DNA of 64,000 bases from Helicobacter sp. NHP19-003. Its GTDB lineage: Bacteria > Campylobacterota > Campylobacteria > Campylobacterales > Helicobacteraceae. Each line of letters opens with the position of its first letter. Position 1 is the stretch's first letter. The stretch is from NCBI RefSeq assembly GCF_019703305.1, contig NZ_AP024814.1, forward strand, positions 868,001 through 932,000, read 5' to 3'. The notes beneath the pieces were generated by a model. That model was given only the letters and a program-made list of their open reading frames with translations. It was not told the DNA's origin and ran no database searches. The translations under genes were made by a program, and so were the position numbers. This document shows positions 1 through 8,597 of this stretch, one piece after another.

Positions 1-1
1 C

Positions 2-412
2 TTGCAAGAGTTCAACATGGAGCTCAGAGACTCCCTTTTTGACAAACGGCGCATCATCACGGCGTTGCTTAAAAGTAATAAAGTGGATAATGAAACCAAG
101 AAAGACTTCAACATCATCATCAAAGATTTTAATTCGCTCGTGGAATTTAGCACCGCAAACCTCAACGCTCTAGACAATATCCAAAACCTCTTCACTTCTC
201 AAGTCAATGTGGAGCAGAATAAAATCATCAAGCTTTTCACCGTGGCAACCATGGCGATGATGCCCCCCACGCTCATCGGTACAATCTATGGCATGAACTT
301 TGAAGTGATGCCCGAGCTTCGATGGGAGTTTGGTTATCCAATGGCGGTTATGGCGATGATCGTTTCTACGATCTTGCCCATTCTTTACTTTAAAAAGAAG
401 GGCTGGCTCTAA
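2..412 (+). CDS. corA: CorA-family magnesium transporter, C-terminal part (cut by window edge)
   Basis: Only the last ~136 residues are inside the window; the frame is open to the left edge, so the true start lies outside. The visible part is a charged helical segment followed by two membrane helices (about residues 77-94 and 112-130 of the visible part). The CorA signature GMN sits right after the first helix, in YGMNF at about residues 96-100, where family members line the pore mouth. The protein ends in a short basic tail. Known role of the family: pentameric Mg2+ (also Co2+/Ni2+) channel of the inner membrane. It converges on the next gene with a 4-base overlap of the two ends. Confidence 0.93.
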   Translation: MQEFNMELRDSLFDKRRIITALLKSNKVDNETKKDFNIIIKDFNSLVEFSTANLNALDNIQNLFTSQVNVEQNKIIKLFTVATMAMMPPTLIGTIYGMNFEVMPELRWEFGYPMAVMAMIVSTILPILYFKKKGWL

Positions 413-945
413 AGGGCTAGGGCTAAGAGCACGCCCAAGACTACTGTGCCTAGCAAAAATGCGCTTAGGATAGAAACCGTGTTTTTGCGCTTAAAGCCCA
501 TGAGCAATCCGCTGATATAAAATAGACACAGAAAGACCCCAAAAACAATCCCAAAAATCTCCAATAACTTGCCCGCTTTGCCTTTGTGTACCTGCATGAG
601 TATGCCTAGAAAACTGCGGTGGATTACAGTGATCACGCTCTGATTTCCCTTAGCACTTAGGCTAACCTCATAACTGGCAGTGCCGATGATCAAAGCCTCT
701 CTGTGCTTTCTAGGTTTAATTTTAGATGGCAGAGCTAGGTGTTTTTGTTTTAAAAAATCCAATAAAAACCCTAACTCTTTGTCTTTGGCCACAAGGGGGA
801 CGCTCCAGCTGGTGATCTGCGCTCCACTATTGGGATTGAAATCCAAAAGAAAAGCCACCCCACTCAGGGCAAACAACAAGGCAAAGGGCAAGAAAAACAC
901 ACTCGTCAAGGCGTGGAATTTATAAACGCTTTGGATACACATCAT
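409..945 (-). CDS. PepSY-associated-type integral membrane protein
   Basis: A 178-residue protein with one membrane helix near the N-terminus (about 12-34), a periplasmic-looking middle of about 100 residues, and two helices at the C-terminus (about 132-152 and 158-178). The layout and the N-terminal [19 protein letters not shown] resemble PepSY-associated membrane proteins, which are often linked to iron or redox functions; that assignment is inference. The start ATG overlaps the stop of the upstream Gsp-like gene (ATGA), so it is translationally coupled. It is last in a three-gene minus-strand operon that I believe matches HP0232-HP0234 of H. pylori. Confidence 0.75.
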   Translation of the reverse strand: MMCIQSVYKFHALTSVFFLPFALLFALSGVAFLLDFNPNSGAQITSWSVPLVAKDKELGFLLDFLKQKHLALPSKIKPRKHREALIIGTASYEVSLSAKGNQSVITVIHRSFLGILMQVHKGKAGKLLEIFGIVFGVFLCLFYISGLLMGFKRKNTVSILSAFLLGTVVLGVLLALAL

Positions 946-2114
946 TGGATAATGTGGCTCACAAATTTAGAAAAATTATCCATCACTAATCCGCCCTTTC
1001 TAAAGCCCAGCCCGCAAGCTTCGTAGGCGTAAAAGACATTGGGTTGGTAGTAAAACTCCCCAACCTTGTTTAAAGGGGCAAACTCCTGATAAATGGGTTT
1101 GTGGTTGCCATAAATGCCCCCTGTTTCGTGGATCACGCTTAAATCGGGGTTTAAAATCTGTGTGTTTGCCCCCTCTCTGCCAAAGGCGACCTTGCGTACT
1201 TGTTTTTTATTGCGCAAAGGTTCGTAGCTTGTTTCTAATAATAGGGGGTGGTTGGGGTAGTGTTCCCAAAGCAATTTTAAAAACCGCTTGCTTTGGAAAA
1301 TCAAGGTGTAGGCGGGGTTTAAAAAAATCGTGTTTTGGTTTTCCATCATGCCCTGCATGAGCATCGCTAGTTCAGGCTCATCAATGGCGATGTTCTCCCA
1401 AGGGATTAACTTAAAGAGAAACTCGTAATTGATGCCCTCGTAAAACACCCCCGTTTCGGCGTTGAATTCCACTTTATCAATGTAGGCGAAATGCGTGTCA
1501 AAGCCCGCACTCTTGGCGCACTCTTGTAAAAACCGCGTGGTGCGCTCCTCCTCACTGCTGCCCTGCACGCAAGAGAATAGGATTTTCCAACCCTCGTATT
1601 CTTGGGCGAATGCACTCGTGTCCTCTTGCAAGGTTACAAGCCGCTTAAAGTTCTCCCCCAAAGCCTCAAAGATATTGTTAAATTGCAACTCGGCGTTGTA
1701 GCCATTGTGCTTGAGCAACGCCCATTGCACTAAGGCACTCTCATAAAGCATGGTAGGGGTGTCGGCGTTGAACTCTAAGAGCTTTATGGGCTGTCCATCT
1801 AACCCGCCGGCTAAATCAAAACGCCCGTAAATGTGCCAGTGTATGTCGTTCTCCCAGCTTTGCTTAATCATGGGTACAATGCTGTTAGGGATGTCAAGCT
1901 CAAAAAAGCGTTCTTGATCGATCACCATTTGTGCCGTTTCCACGCACATGTCGTAAAGTTCGTTGCATGCGGCGTAATAAGCGTCCGCTTGGGCTTGGTT
2001 GATGGTGATTAAATCTGTGCTGATGTAGTCGGTGTTGTCTTGGTCTGTGTGCCACTCTAGTCCGATTTCCTCTAGGGCATGTTTACTTAGGGGGTTTAAG
2101 GTTTTGATTTGCAT
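942..2114 (-). CDS. Glutathionylspermidine synthase-like ATP-grasp protein
   Basis: A 390-residue protein matching the C-terminal synthetase half of glutathionylspermidine synthase (pre-ATP-grasp plus ATP-grasp). It shows family-type segments such as YGRFDLAGG with LEFNADTPT near residues 95-120, and NPAYTLIFQSKRFLKLLWE. No amidase half is present. Stand-alone members of this family in epsilonproteobacteria have no firmly known substrate; peptide-amine ligation is family inference. The start ATG has AAAGGA about six bases upstream. It lies between the UPF0323 lipoprotein gene and a membrane protein gene and is coupled to the latter by an ATGA overlap. Confidence 0.85.
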   Translation of the reverse strand: MQIKTLNPLSKHALEEIGLEWHTDQDNTDYISTDLITINQAQADAYYAACNELYDMCVETAQMVIDQERFFELDIPNSIVPMIKQSWENDIHWHIYGRFDLAGGLDGQPIKLLEFNADTPTMLYESALVQWALLKHNGYNAELQFNNIFEALGENFKRLVTLQEDTSAFAQEYEGWKILFSCVQGSSEEERTTRFLQECAKSAGFDTHFAYIDKVEFNAETGVFYEGINYEFLFKLIPWENIAIDEPELAMLMQGMMENQNTIFLNPAYTLIFQSKRFLKLLWEHYPNHPLLLETSYEPLRNKKQVRKVAFGREGANTQILNPDLSVIHETGGIYGNHKPIYQEFAPLNKVGEFYYQPNVFYAYEACGLGFRKGGLVMDNFSKFVSHIIQ

Positions 2115-2123
2115 GGATGTCCT

Positions 2124-2849
2124 TTAAGAGATGTTAGAGCCACGATGGGAGCCAAAAAAGCCACTTTGCCCATGTGTTGTGGCTTGCGTGGGGGCACTGG
2201 GGGGTGTGTGCGTGGCTTGAGGCCTAGTGGTGTTGGCTGGGCTGGTGGTTTGAGAGGAAGGCGCATTTTGTGCGCCCTGTTGAGGGCTAAAAAAGCCGCT
2301 GTGCGTAGGACTAGCGCTAGGAGGCGATCTAAAGCTGTTTTGACTCCTTTGGTAGGCCTGCGGAGAAGTGTAGTTCCTTTGGGCGTTTTGGTTGTAGTTG
2401 GGGTTGTTAAAAAGCTTGTTGCCGATGTAACTGCCTAAAATCGCTCCAGCCGCACTGCCTAAAATCGCCGCGCCGATGCCAAGTCCAGAACCGCCCCCCT
2501 CAGCCGGGGGTTTAGTGAGCTGGCTGGTGCCCTTGTCAATTTTCACTTCCTCATCTTTGATGAGCTTTTGAATCTCTTCATCGCTCAGCATCCGTTCTTT
2601 GCCTTGCAAATCCCGTACCACAACCCGAGTCTTGTCGCTGGGGTATTCTTCAGCGACCTTATAACTCTTGTCCGCCTGCTCTTGTAAGATCACAAACGCC
2701 CCTTTTTTAATGGGCGTGTTGCTGTTGCTTTGGGGCTTTTGCTCTTGGTTGTTGTCCGCCCCCTTGCACCCGACAAGGGTCACCACCACGAGCGCACTAA
2801 GCCCGCCCACAATGGCATAATCCGAAATCTTTCTAAAGGGTTTTTGCAT
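2124..2849 (-). CDS. UPF0323-family lipoprotein
   Basis: About 241 residues. The start chosen is the second ATG (2849), because AAAAGGA lies just upstream of it; an earlier in-frame ATG at 2867 would add six residues. The N-terminus has a hydrophobic stretch ending in TLVGC, a lipobox with Cys28. A Gly/Ala-rich segment ([19 protein letters not shown]) follows at mid-length, and the C-terminal third is rich in Gln, Ser, Pro and Asn. This matches the Helicobacter UPF0323 lipoprotein (HP0232 type), whose function is unknown. It is the first gene of a minus-strand operon and divergent from rnhB. Confidence 0.88.
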   Translation of the reverse strand: MQKPFRKISDYAIVGGLSALVVVTLVGCKGADNNQEQKPQSNSNTPIKKGAFVILQEQADKSYKVAEEYPSDKTRVVVRDLQGKERMLSDEEIQKLIKDEEVKIDKGTSQLTKPPAEGGGSGLGIGAAILGSAAGAILGSYIGNKLFNNPNYNQNAQRNYTSPQAYQRSQNSFRSPPSASPTHSGFFSPQQGAQNAPSSQTTSPANTTRPQATHTPPSAPTQATTHGQSGFFGSHRGSNIS

Positions 2850-2903
2850 GGCTGTCCTTTTTGTCATAAAGTGCTATGATAGCATGTTTAAAAAGGGTTT
2901 GCT

Positions 2904-3491
2904 ATGTTGCTAGGCATTGATGAGGCGGGACGGGGGTGTTTGGCTGGGGCGTTGTTTGTGGCTGGCGTGGCCTGCGCTGATGATTTGGCAAATGAATTTT
3001 GCAAAAAGGGCTTGAAAGAGAGCAAGGAACTAAGCCGTGCGCGGCGTTTTGCGTGGGCACAACAGATCCAAGCCCACAAGGAGATACAAAGCCTCGTGGT
3101 GGCTAAGAGCGCACAAGAGATAGACAGCAAGGGCTTAAGTTTATGCATGCAAGAAGCCATGAGCCAGATCATCTTAAAGTTGCCCGAGATTTTGAGCGTT
3201 TGCATAGACGGCAACACGCTGTTTAACCTGCATTTCCCCCATTTAAAAAGCTTTCAGGCGGTGGTAAAAGGCGATGATAAAATCCCACAAATTGCCATGG
3301 CTTCTATTCTAGCTAAGGCGCATAAGGATAGAGAAATGCTAGAGCTAGACAAGATCTACTCGGAATACGGCTTTGCTAAAAATTGCGGTTATGGCACGCC
3401 AGCGCACATTCTGGCTTTAAAAAAGCACGGCTACACCAAAGAACACCGCCACAGCTTCAAGCTAAAACCACTTGTAAATGGAAACAACTAG
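2904..3491 (+). CDS. rnhB: Ribonuclease HII
   Basis: A 195-residue protein that opens with GIDEAGRG, giving the catalytic pair Asp6-Glu7. The other two acidic residues of the active site are visible at Asp102 (CIDGN) and Asp142 (AHKDREM). It has the RNase HII C-terminal pattern (YGFAKNCGYGT, HRHSFKL). The enzyme removes ribonucleotides and RNA primers from RNA-DNA duplexes in the cytoplasm. The ATG is preceded by AAAGGG at six bases. The gene is divergent from the UPF0323 lipoprotein gene, with only ~55 bp between the starts, and converges with the TauE-like gene, overlapping its end by about 30 bp. Confidence 0.96.
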   Translation: MLLGIDEAGRGCLAGALFVAGVACADDLANEFCKKGLKESKELSRARRFAWAQQIQAHKEIQSLVVAKSAQEIDSKGLSLCMQEAMSQIILKLPEILSVCIDGNTLFNLHFPHLKSFQAVVKGDDKIPQIAMASILAKAHKDREMLELDKIYSEYGFAKNCGYGTPAHILALKKHGYTKEHRHSFKLKPLVNGNN

Positions 3492-4229
3492 GGATAGGGT
3501 ATAGACACTGATGAGCAAGTAGCGGTGTAATGATGCGCTCACTTTGGGAATGAGCCTAACGCCCACAAGCACACCCAGCACGCTCCCCATGCCCACCAAC
3601 AGCCCCCATTGCAAATACTGCCACTGCAAAATATGGCTTTGATACAGCGATGCCACCCCACTAATGGATGAGAACACCACAAAGAACAAGCTCAAAGGCA
3701 CGCTCTGTTTAGGGCTTAAACCTAAGTAGTAGGACAAGAGCGGTACCATCAGCACCCCTCCCCCAATCCCTAAAGAAATCGCAAAAATCCCCGTAATCGC
3801 CCCAATCGCCACTAAAATCGCCTTGTCTTTTGTGGCGGGGTTTAACTTCTTGCTCTCTTGCTCTTGTGCCTTTTTAGACACAAAGACGAAGCGCAAAAGG
3901 GCGTATAAAGTTACCAAAATAAAAACACCGAGTAAGACTTTATGGGAGGTGTAGGTTAAAATCGCTCCGCTAAAACTTGCCCCCACAAGACCGCCCAGCC
4001 CCACCCAAAAACCCACATGCAAGTCCAAAAGCCCTTTTTTGAAATTCGCCACACTCCCCACCACAGACGAGCAAGCCATTTGCAAAATGGAAATGCCGAC
4101 TGCGCTGTCATACCCATAACCTGTCAAAAGCATGGCAGGCACAATCACCATCCCCCTATGCCAAAAACCCAGACAAAACCCCCGTAAAACCCCGAGCAAT
4201 AAAAACAACGCATGCATGGCAAAACCCAT
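3462..4229 (-). CDS. TauE/SafE-family sulfite/anion exporter permease
   Basis: A 255-residue, very hydrophobic protein with about eight predicted membrane helices. It carries the duplicated glycine-rich half motifs of TauE/SafE proteins (FWVGLGGLVGASFSGAIL and SLGIGGGVLMVPLLSYYLGL). The family is thought to move sulfonates, sulfite or related anions across the inner membrane; the substrate here cannot be read from sequence. The start has AAAGGG six bases upstream. Its 3' end overlaps rnhB on the opposite strand, and its start is ~50 bp from the divergent rodA. Confidence 0.9.
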   Translation of the reverse strand: MGFAMHALFLLLGVLRGFCLGFWHRGMVIVPAMLLTGYGYDSAVGISILQMACSSVVGSVANFKKGLLDLHVGFWVGLGGLVGASFSGAILTYTSHKVLLGVFILVTLYALLRFVFVSKKAQEQESKKLNPATKDKAILVAIGAITGIFAISLGIGGGVLMVPLLSYYLGLSPKQSVPLSLFFVVFSSISGVASLYQSHILQWQYLQWGLLVGMGSVLGVLVGVRLIPKVSASLHRYLLISVYTLSLVVSIYKWF

Positions 4230-4282
4230 CTCCGACCCTTTAAGTTTGTGCTAAAATAACCCACCACAAAAAAAGCGAGCAC

Positions 4283-5419
4283 ATGGTCAATAGGAAGATT
4301 CTAACACATTTTGATTTTTTATTGCTTTTTTTTATTATCCCCCTGATGGGCTTATCCTTTTTTTTAATTTACGAGGCCAACACGGCTTTGAGCTTAAAAC
4401 AAGCCCTGTATTTTAGTGTGGCGTTTGTGGTGTTTTGGATGATATTTTTCATTCCTTTTAGGCAACTCGATCGCATTTTCCACTTTTTCTATTGGTTTTG
4501 CGTGTTTTTGTTGGTGTTGGTGATTTTCTTTGGCTCTGTAAAGCTAGGGGCAAAGCGTTGGCTCACCATCCCCGGCACCTCTTTTTCTTTGCAGCCCAGC
4601 GAGCCGGTTAAAATCGCCATTTTACTGCTCTTAGCCCATTTAATCAGCACACATCCCATCCCCCCGGGGGGCTATGGCTGGAAAACCTTTGGCAAACTCA
4701 GTTTATACATCATCATCCCCGCCGGGTTGATTTTAAAACAACCCGATTTGGGCACGGCCTTGGTGGTACTCATCATGGGCTTTGGGGTGCTGTTTTTAGT
4801 CGGGGTGCATCCTAAAATTTGGATCACCATCGGTTTACTTTTTGCGATCGCCTCCCCGCTCATTTACAGCTCTTTGCACGATTACCAAAAAAAACGCCTG
4901 CACGACTTCATCGCAGAAAAGCCCAACTACCATGTCCGCCAATCCATCATTGCGATCGGTTCTGGGGGGCTCTTAGGCAAATCTAAAGAAGAGTCCACAC
5001 AAGCGAAATTAAAATTTTTGCCCATTGCCACGAGCGACTTCATCTTTGCTTACTTTGTGGAGCGCTTTGGCTTTTTGGGGGCATTAGGGCTTTTGGCGTT
5101 TTACATGGGTTTTATTTTGCATTTTCTCTCTTATTTTAACAGCGACCCACATGACCGCTTTTTACAGACCATCACAGGGGGCATTGCGATTTTACTCTTT
5201 GTGTATACAAGCGTGAATGTCGCTATGACCTTGGGACTTGCCCCCGTTGTGGGCTTGCCCTTGCCCCTTTTTAGCTATGGGGGGAGCAGCTTCATCACCT
5301 TCATCATCCTGTTTGCGGTGTTTGAAAACTTACTTGCATTTAAGTTTGGATTTGGTTATAATCGGCCCTCTCGCAGAGGCGGATTCTTAGCTCAGTTGGT
5401 CAGAGCATTCGGCTCATAA
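4283..5419 (+). CDS. rodA: Rod shape-determining SEDS glycosyltransferase RodA
   Basis: A 378-residue SEDS-family membrane protein with about ten helices. It has the family segments PGTSFSLQPSEPVKIAILL, KQPDLGTALVV and the C-terminal GLPLPLFSYGGSSF. RodA polymerises lateral-wall peptidoglycan with PBP2. The length fits RodA better than FtsW because there is no long cytoplasmic N-terminus. A -10-like TAAAAT lies ~25 bases before the ATG. Oddity: the last 13 codons run into the downstream tRNA gene, and the stop TAA (5417-5419) falls at the tRNA anticodon loop. Confidence 0.93.
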   Translation: MVNRKILTHFDFLLLFFIIPLMGLSFFLIYEANTALSLKQALYFSVAFVVFWMIFFIPFRQLDRIFHFFYWFCVFLLVLVIFFGSVKLGAKRWLTIPGTSFSLQPSEPVKIAILLLLAHLISTHPIPPGGYGWKTFGKLSLYIIIPAGLILKQPDLGTALVVLIMGFGVLFLVGVHPKIWITIGLLFAIASPLIYSSLHDYQKKRLHDFIAEKPNYHVRQSIIAIGSGGLLGKSKEESTQAKLKFLPIATSDFIFAYFVERFGFLGALGLLAFYMGFILHFLSYFNSDPHDRFLQTITGGIAILLFVYTSVNVAMTLGLAPVVGLPLPLFSYGGSSFITFIILFAVFENLLAFKFGFGYNRPSRRGGFLAQLVRAFGS

Positions 5420-5457
5420 CCGATTGGTCGTAGGTTCGAGCCCTACAGAATCCACCA
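5381..5457 (+). tRNA. tRNA-Met (anticodon CAT)
   Basis: A full cloverleaf can be folded: acceptor GGATTCT with AGAATCC, D-arm TAGCTCAGTTGGTCAGAGC, anticodon stem around loop CTCATAA (anticodon CAT), and T-arm TAGGTTCGAGCCCTA, followed by A and an encoded CCA. It lacks the three G-C pairs of initiator tRNA, so it is either elongator tRNA-Met or the tRNA-Ile2 whose CAT is modified to lysidine; sequence alone does not decide. The 5' half lies inside the 3' end of rodA. Confidence 0.95.
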
Positions 5458-5465
5458 CTTTTTAG

Positions 5466-5471
5466 TATAAT
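5466..5471 (+). promoter_or_regulatory. Likely -10 box of rpe (leaderless transcript possible)
   Basis: A perfect TATAAT ends only six bases before the rpe ATG at 5478, and no Shine-Dalgarno sequence fits between them. If used, transcription would begin at or next to the start codon, giving a leaderless rpe mRNA. The box follows directly after the tRNA-Met gene. Confidence 0.55.
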
Positions 5472-5477
5472 CCCCCT

Positions 5478-6110
5478 ATGGAAGTAGCAGCAAGTATCTT
5501 AAGCGCGGATTTCATGGATTTAAAGCACAGCCTCGCACAAGTGGTCGGCGTGGATTTTTTACACATTGATGTGATGGACGGGCATTTTGTACCTAATCTC
5601 ACCTTTGGGCCTTGCGTGTTGCAAAATCTAGGCAAACATACAGACGCCCCCCTAGACATCCATTTGATGGTGGATAACCCTCTTTTTGGTGTTGAGCTTT
5701 ACAAAGACCTAAACCCCGCCTACATGACCATCCACCTAGAGAGCACCCCCCACCTGCATAAGCTCATCCACCACATCAAAAACTTGGGCTTTAAGGCGGG
5801 GGTGAGCTTGAACCCTGCCACGCCTTTAAATGGGCTGGAGTACATCATCGCCGATTTGGATTTGGTGCTGTTTATGAGCGTGAATCCGGGCTTTGGGGGA
5901 CAAAAATTCCTGCCCTTAGTGTTGGATAAAATCACGCACTTTAAACAAAAATTCCCCACCTACAGCGGTAAAATCCAAGTGGATGGGGGCATCAATGCTA
6001 AGAACGCCCCCTTGCTTGCCTCTGTGGGGGCAAATTTATTGGTGGTGGGCAGTTACCTTTTTAGCCATGAAAACCCCGCTTTAGCCCTGCAAGAATTGAA
6101 AAAGGCATGA
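5478..6110 (+). CDS. rpe: Ribulose-phosphate 3-epimerase
   Basis: A 210-residue TIM-barrel protein with the family signatures SILSADF, HIDVMDGHFVPN (Asp31, Asp34), DIHLMVDNP, MSVNPGFGGQKF and VDGGIN. These carry the metal-binding and catalytic residues. It interconverts ribulose 5-phosphate and xylulose 5-phosphate in the non-oxidative pentose phosphate pathway. It follows tRNA-Met and overlaps the next gene by ATGA, so the two are probably co-translated. Confidence 0.97.
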   Translation: MEVAASILSADFMDLKHSLAQVVGVDFLHIDVMDGHFVPNLTFGPCVLQNLGKHTDAPLDIHLMVDNPLFGVELYKDLNPAYMTIHLESTPHLHKLIHHIKNLGFKAGVSLNPATPLNGLEYIIADLDLVLFMSVNPGFGGQKFLPLVLDKITHFKQKFPTYSGKIQVDGGINAKNAPLLASVGANLLVVGSYLFSHENPALALQELKKA

Positions 6111-6838
6111 GCCCCGAAGACCTCTACAACTCTTTAAAACAAGCCCCTCTACCTCTAGAGGCTTTGCATTTACCCTTTTGCGAAGACCCCCTGCTTTCTT
6201 ACGAGTATCTTAAAGCGTGTGGCTTTCCCATCGCCTACACTACACAGCTAGAATTGAGCACGAAAATCCCCTACCAGCAATCCCTTTACTGCTTCATCGA
6301 CATCGAAACAAACGGGCCTGATCCCAAAACCTCCCAAATGATAGAGATCGCCGCCTTGCTCTATAAGCCCGCCCTTGACCCCTTTAGCGCGGGCACGATC
6401 GTTAAAACTTTTTCGAGCTTGATTCATTGCGAACATGTCCCCCCTAAAATTGTTGAGCTCACGGGGCTCAGCGCGCAACACCTACGCCACGCCCCCCCCT
6501 TTAAACAAGTACTTAAGAAGTTTAAGGAGTTTTTGGGCGACAGCGTGTTTGTGGCGCACAATGCGGACTTTGACTTCCCTTATTTGAGCGCATGTTGCGC
6601 CCACCATTTAGGTGCAGGGCTCTTAAATCCCAAACTTTGCACCTTGAGCCTGAGCCGCAAAAGCATATTAAGCCCCAAACACGGGCTGGGGTTTTTAAAC
6701 ACTTTTCTAGGGATCAATATCCCCATAGCACACCGCGCTGCTGCCGATGCACTCGGCTCTTTACGGGTGTTTGAGGTGTGTTTGCACTGTTTGCCCGCCT
6801 CCGTGTACACCACTCAAGATTTATTAGATTACGCTTAA
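6107..6838 (+). CDS. dnaQ: DnaQ-like 3'-5' exonuclease (DNA polymerase III epsilon family)
   Basis: A 243-residue DEDDh exonuclease. Exo I is FIDIETNGP (Asp65, Glu67), Exo II is [12 protein letters not shown], and Exo III is [11 protein letters not shown] with the catalytic His and Asp. An N-terminal extension of ~60 residues precedes the nuclease fold. Such proteins act as the proofreading subunit or as general DNA/RNA exonucleases. It starts within the rpe stop (ATGA) and converges with a chemoreceptor gene, overlapping its end by four bases. Confidence 0.87.
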   Translation: MSPEDLYNSLKQAPLPLEALHLPFCEDPLLSYEYLKACGFPIAYTTQLELSTKIPYQQSLYCFIDIETNGPDPKTSQMIEIAALLYKPALDPFSAGTIVKTFSSLIHCEHVPPKIVELTGLSAQHLRHAPPFKQVLKKFKEFLGDSVFVAHNADFDFPYLSACCAHHLGAGLLNPKLCTLSLSRKSILSPKHGLGFLNTFLGINIPIAHRAAADALGSLRVFEVCLHCLPASVYTTQDLLDYA

Positions 6839-8586
6839 AATTGTTTGTTGTTCGCCTCATCTAAAATGTTTTGGGCGATCTCTTTGACATTTTTGCTGAT
6901 TTCTAGCGAAGTCGTGGCGATCTCCGCATTGTCTGCCATCGTTTGCTCTAAGTTCTCCACGGCACTGCTGATTTTAGAAATGCTCTTGGTCTGCTCCTCA
7001 ATGGCACTTGCCGCTTCGTTGATCGATTGACTCAAAGCTTGCGTACTGCTCTCAATCTCACCTAGGCTCTTTTGTGTGCGTTCAGCCAGTTGTCTCACTT
7101 CATCGGCCACCACCGCAAAACCCCGCCCATGCTCGCCCGCTCTGGCGGCTTCAATGGCGGCGTTTAGGGCAAGTAAGCCAATTTGATCGGCGATCTCGTT
7201 GATGATGACGACAATTTTTTGGATGCTCTCGGATTGTTCGGTAACTTCTTGGCTTTTGGCATTGACATTTTGCATCGAATCGCTGATTTGCTCTAGGGCG
7301 TTGGCGGTTTGCTCAATCGACTCCATTTGTTGCTTAGACGCGTCTTTAAGGCGGTGTGTGGTGTCATTAAGGGTGTTTGTCTCTTTGTCTAGGGCGTGGG
7401 CGATCTCTAAAGAGTGCTTGAGTGAATCCACAATGCTGTGTTGCAAAGTGTTGATGTCTTTAGCCAGCTGTAAAAAGCCGCCTTGTAAACCCGTTGTGTC
7501 CACCCCCATTTTAAAATCGTTTTTAGAATAAGTTTGGATCGCTGTGCTGATCTGTTGGAAAATTTTATCCACAAATTGCACAAAGTCATTGAGGTTCTTG
7601 CCCACATATTGCAGTTCAGGGTTGGCGGCGTTGGCTTGGATGCTCTGTTTAAAGTCCCCCGTGTGCATCCCCTCTAGAATTTTGAGCACATCTTTAGAAA
7701 AAACCTGATCGGATTGGAAGTGATCCACCGCTTCGTCTACATTATTTTTTAGGGCTTTAGCCATTTGCCCCAATTCATCCTTTGCATGTAGCACCACCAC
7801 TTGTGGGACATTTTTATCTTTGTAATTGACAAAAGCAAAGAAGTCGTTTAAACCCTTGTTGAGCGTACCGATGTTGCGGGTGATTTTGCTGTAAAAAATG
7901 TAGTAGAGGGGGATCACCACGAGCAGTAAAAACAAAGCCACAATGCCGGCATAAGCGTAGGAATTGCGCTTCATGCTTCTATCGATGTCTTGAGCGATGG
8001 TGGCGGTTCTCTGGTTGACATTGTCCATGTATAACCCCGTGCCGATCCACCAATCCTTCGTCCCCTCGATCTTTTGGGCATAGGCGATTTTGTCCATGTC
8101 TTTGACCTCGCCATTGCCTAGGGGTTTGGGGTAAACATAATTGACAAAGCCCCCACCGTTCATCGCAGCCTTGCGCAACTCTTGCACATAATACACTCCG
8201 TTTTTATCTTTTAAATGTTTCTTATCGCCCCCAATCTCCCCCTTTACATTGGGGTTGTAAAAAGCTTTATGTTCCTCATAGACAAAGAAATAGCCCGACT
8301 TGTCATCATCAAAACGGAAACCATCGAGCATGTGGGCAACGATCACCTTTTTCGCTTCATCTCCCTCGGTGTCTTTGATCGCTTTGGCGAGGCTGTGCGC
8401 CATCGCATTGGTTGCTAACTTCAGTTGTTCGCCCAGCAAGGCTCTCAAATCCTTGCCCACTAACTCATTTGTCCGTTTAACCGATTGGTTGTTGCCATGC
8501 ATAAACAACAACACGGTGACCACAACCACTGCAATGGTGAGCAACCACAACGCCACAATCTGCTTGCCTAAAGAAAATGATCGCAT
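6835..8586 (-). CDS. Methyl-accepting chemotaxis protein with single Cache sensor
   Basis: A 583-residue transducer. A membrane helix at ~10-30 is followed by a periplasmic sCache_2-type domain ([41 protein letters not shown]), a second helix at ~212-232, a HAMP-like linker and a long coiled-coil signalling domain. The conserved hairpin tip reads [21 protein letters not shown]. The start has AAGAAAGG upstream. It sits just behind a close paralogue and behind clpB on the same strand. The ligand is unknown; Cache receptors of this type commonly sense small organic acids. Confidence 0.93.
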   Translation of the reverse strand: MRSFSLGKQIVALWLLTIAVVVVTVLLFMHGNNQSVKRTNELVGKDLRALLGEQLKLATNAMAHSLAKAIKDTEGDEAKKVIVAHMLDGFRFDDDKSGYFFVYEEHKAFYNPNVKGEIGGDKKHLKDKNGVYYVQELRKAAMNGGGFVNYVYPKPLGNGEVKDMDKIAYAQKIEGTKDWWIGTGLYMDNVNQRTATIAQDIDRSMKRNSYAYAGIVALFLLLVVIPLYYIFYSKITRNIGTLNKGLNDFFAFVNYKDKNVPQVVVLHAKDELGQMAKALKNNVDEAVDHFQSDQVFSKDVLKILEGMHTGDFKQSIQANAANPELQYVGKNLNDFVQFVDKIFQQISTAIQTYSKNDFKMGVDTTGLQGGFLQLAKDINTLQHSIVDSLKHSLEIAHALDKETNTLNDTTHRLKDASKQQMESIEQTANALEQISDSMQNVNAKSQEVTEQSESIQKIVVIINEIADQIGLLALNAAIEAARAGEHGRGFAVVADEVRQLAERTQKSLGEIESSTQALSQSINEAASAIEEQTKSISKISSAVENLEQTMADNAEIATTSLEISKNVKEIAQNILDEANNKQF

Positions 8587-8597
8587 ACAAACCTTTC

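Noticed and set aside
2109-2438. 109-residue plus-strand ORF opposite the UPF0323 lipoprotein
   Set aside because: Arg/Gly-rich composition, no RBS, and it mirrors the Gln/Pro/Ser-rich tail of the real gene.
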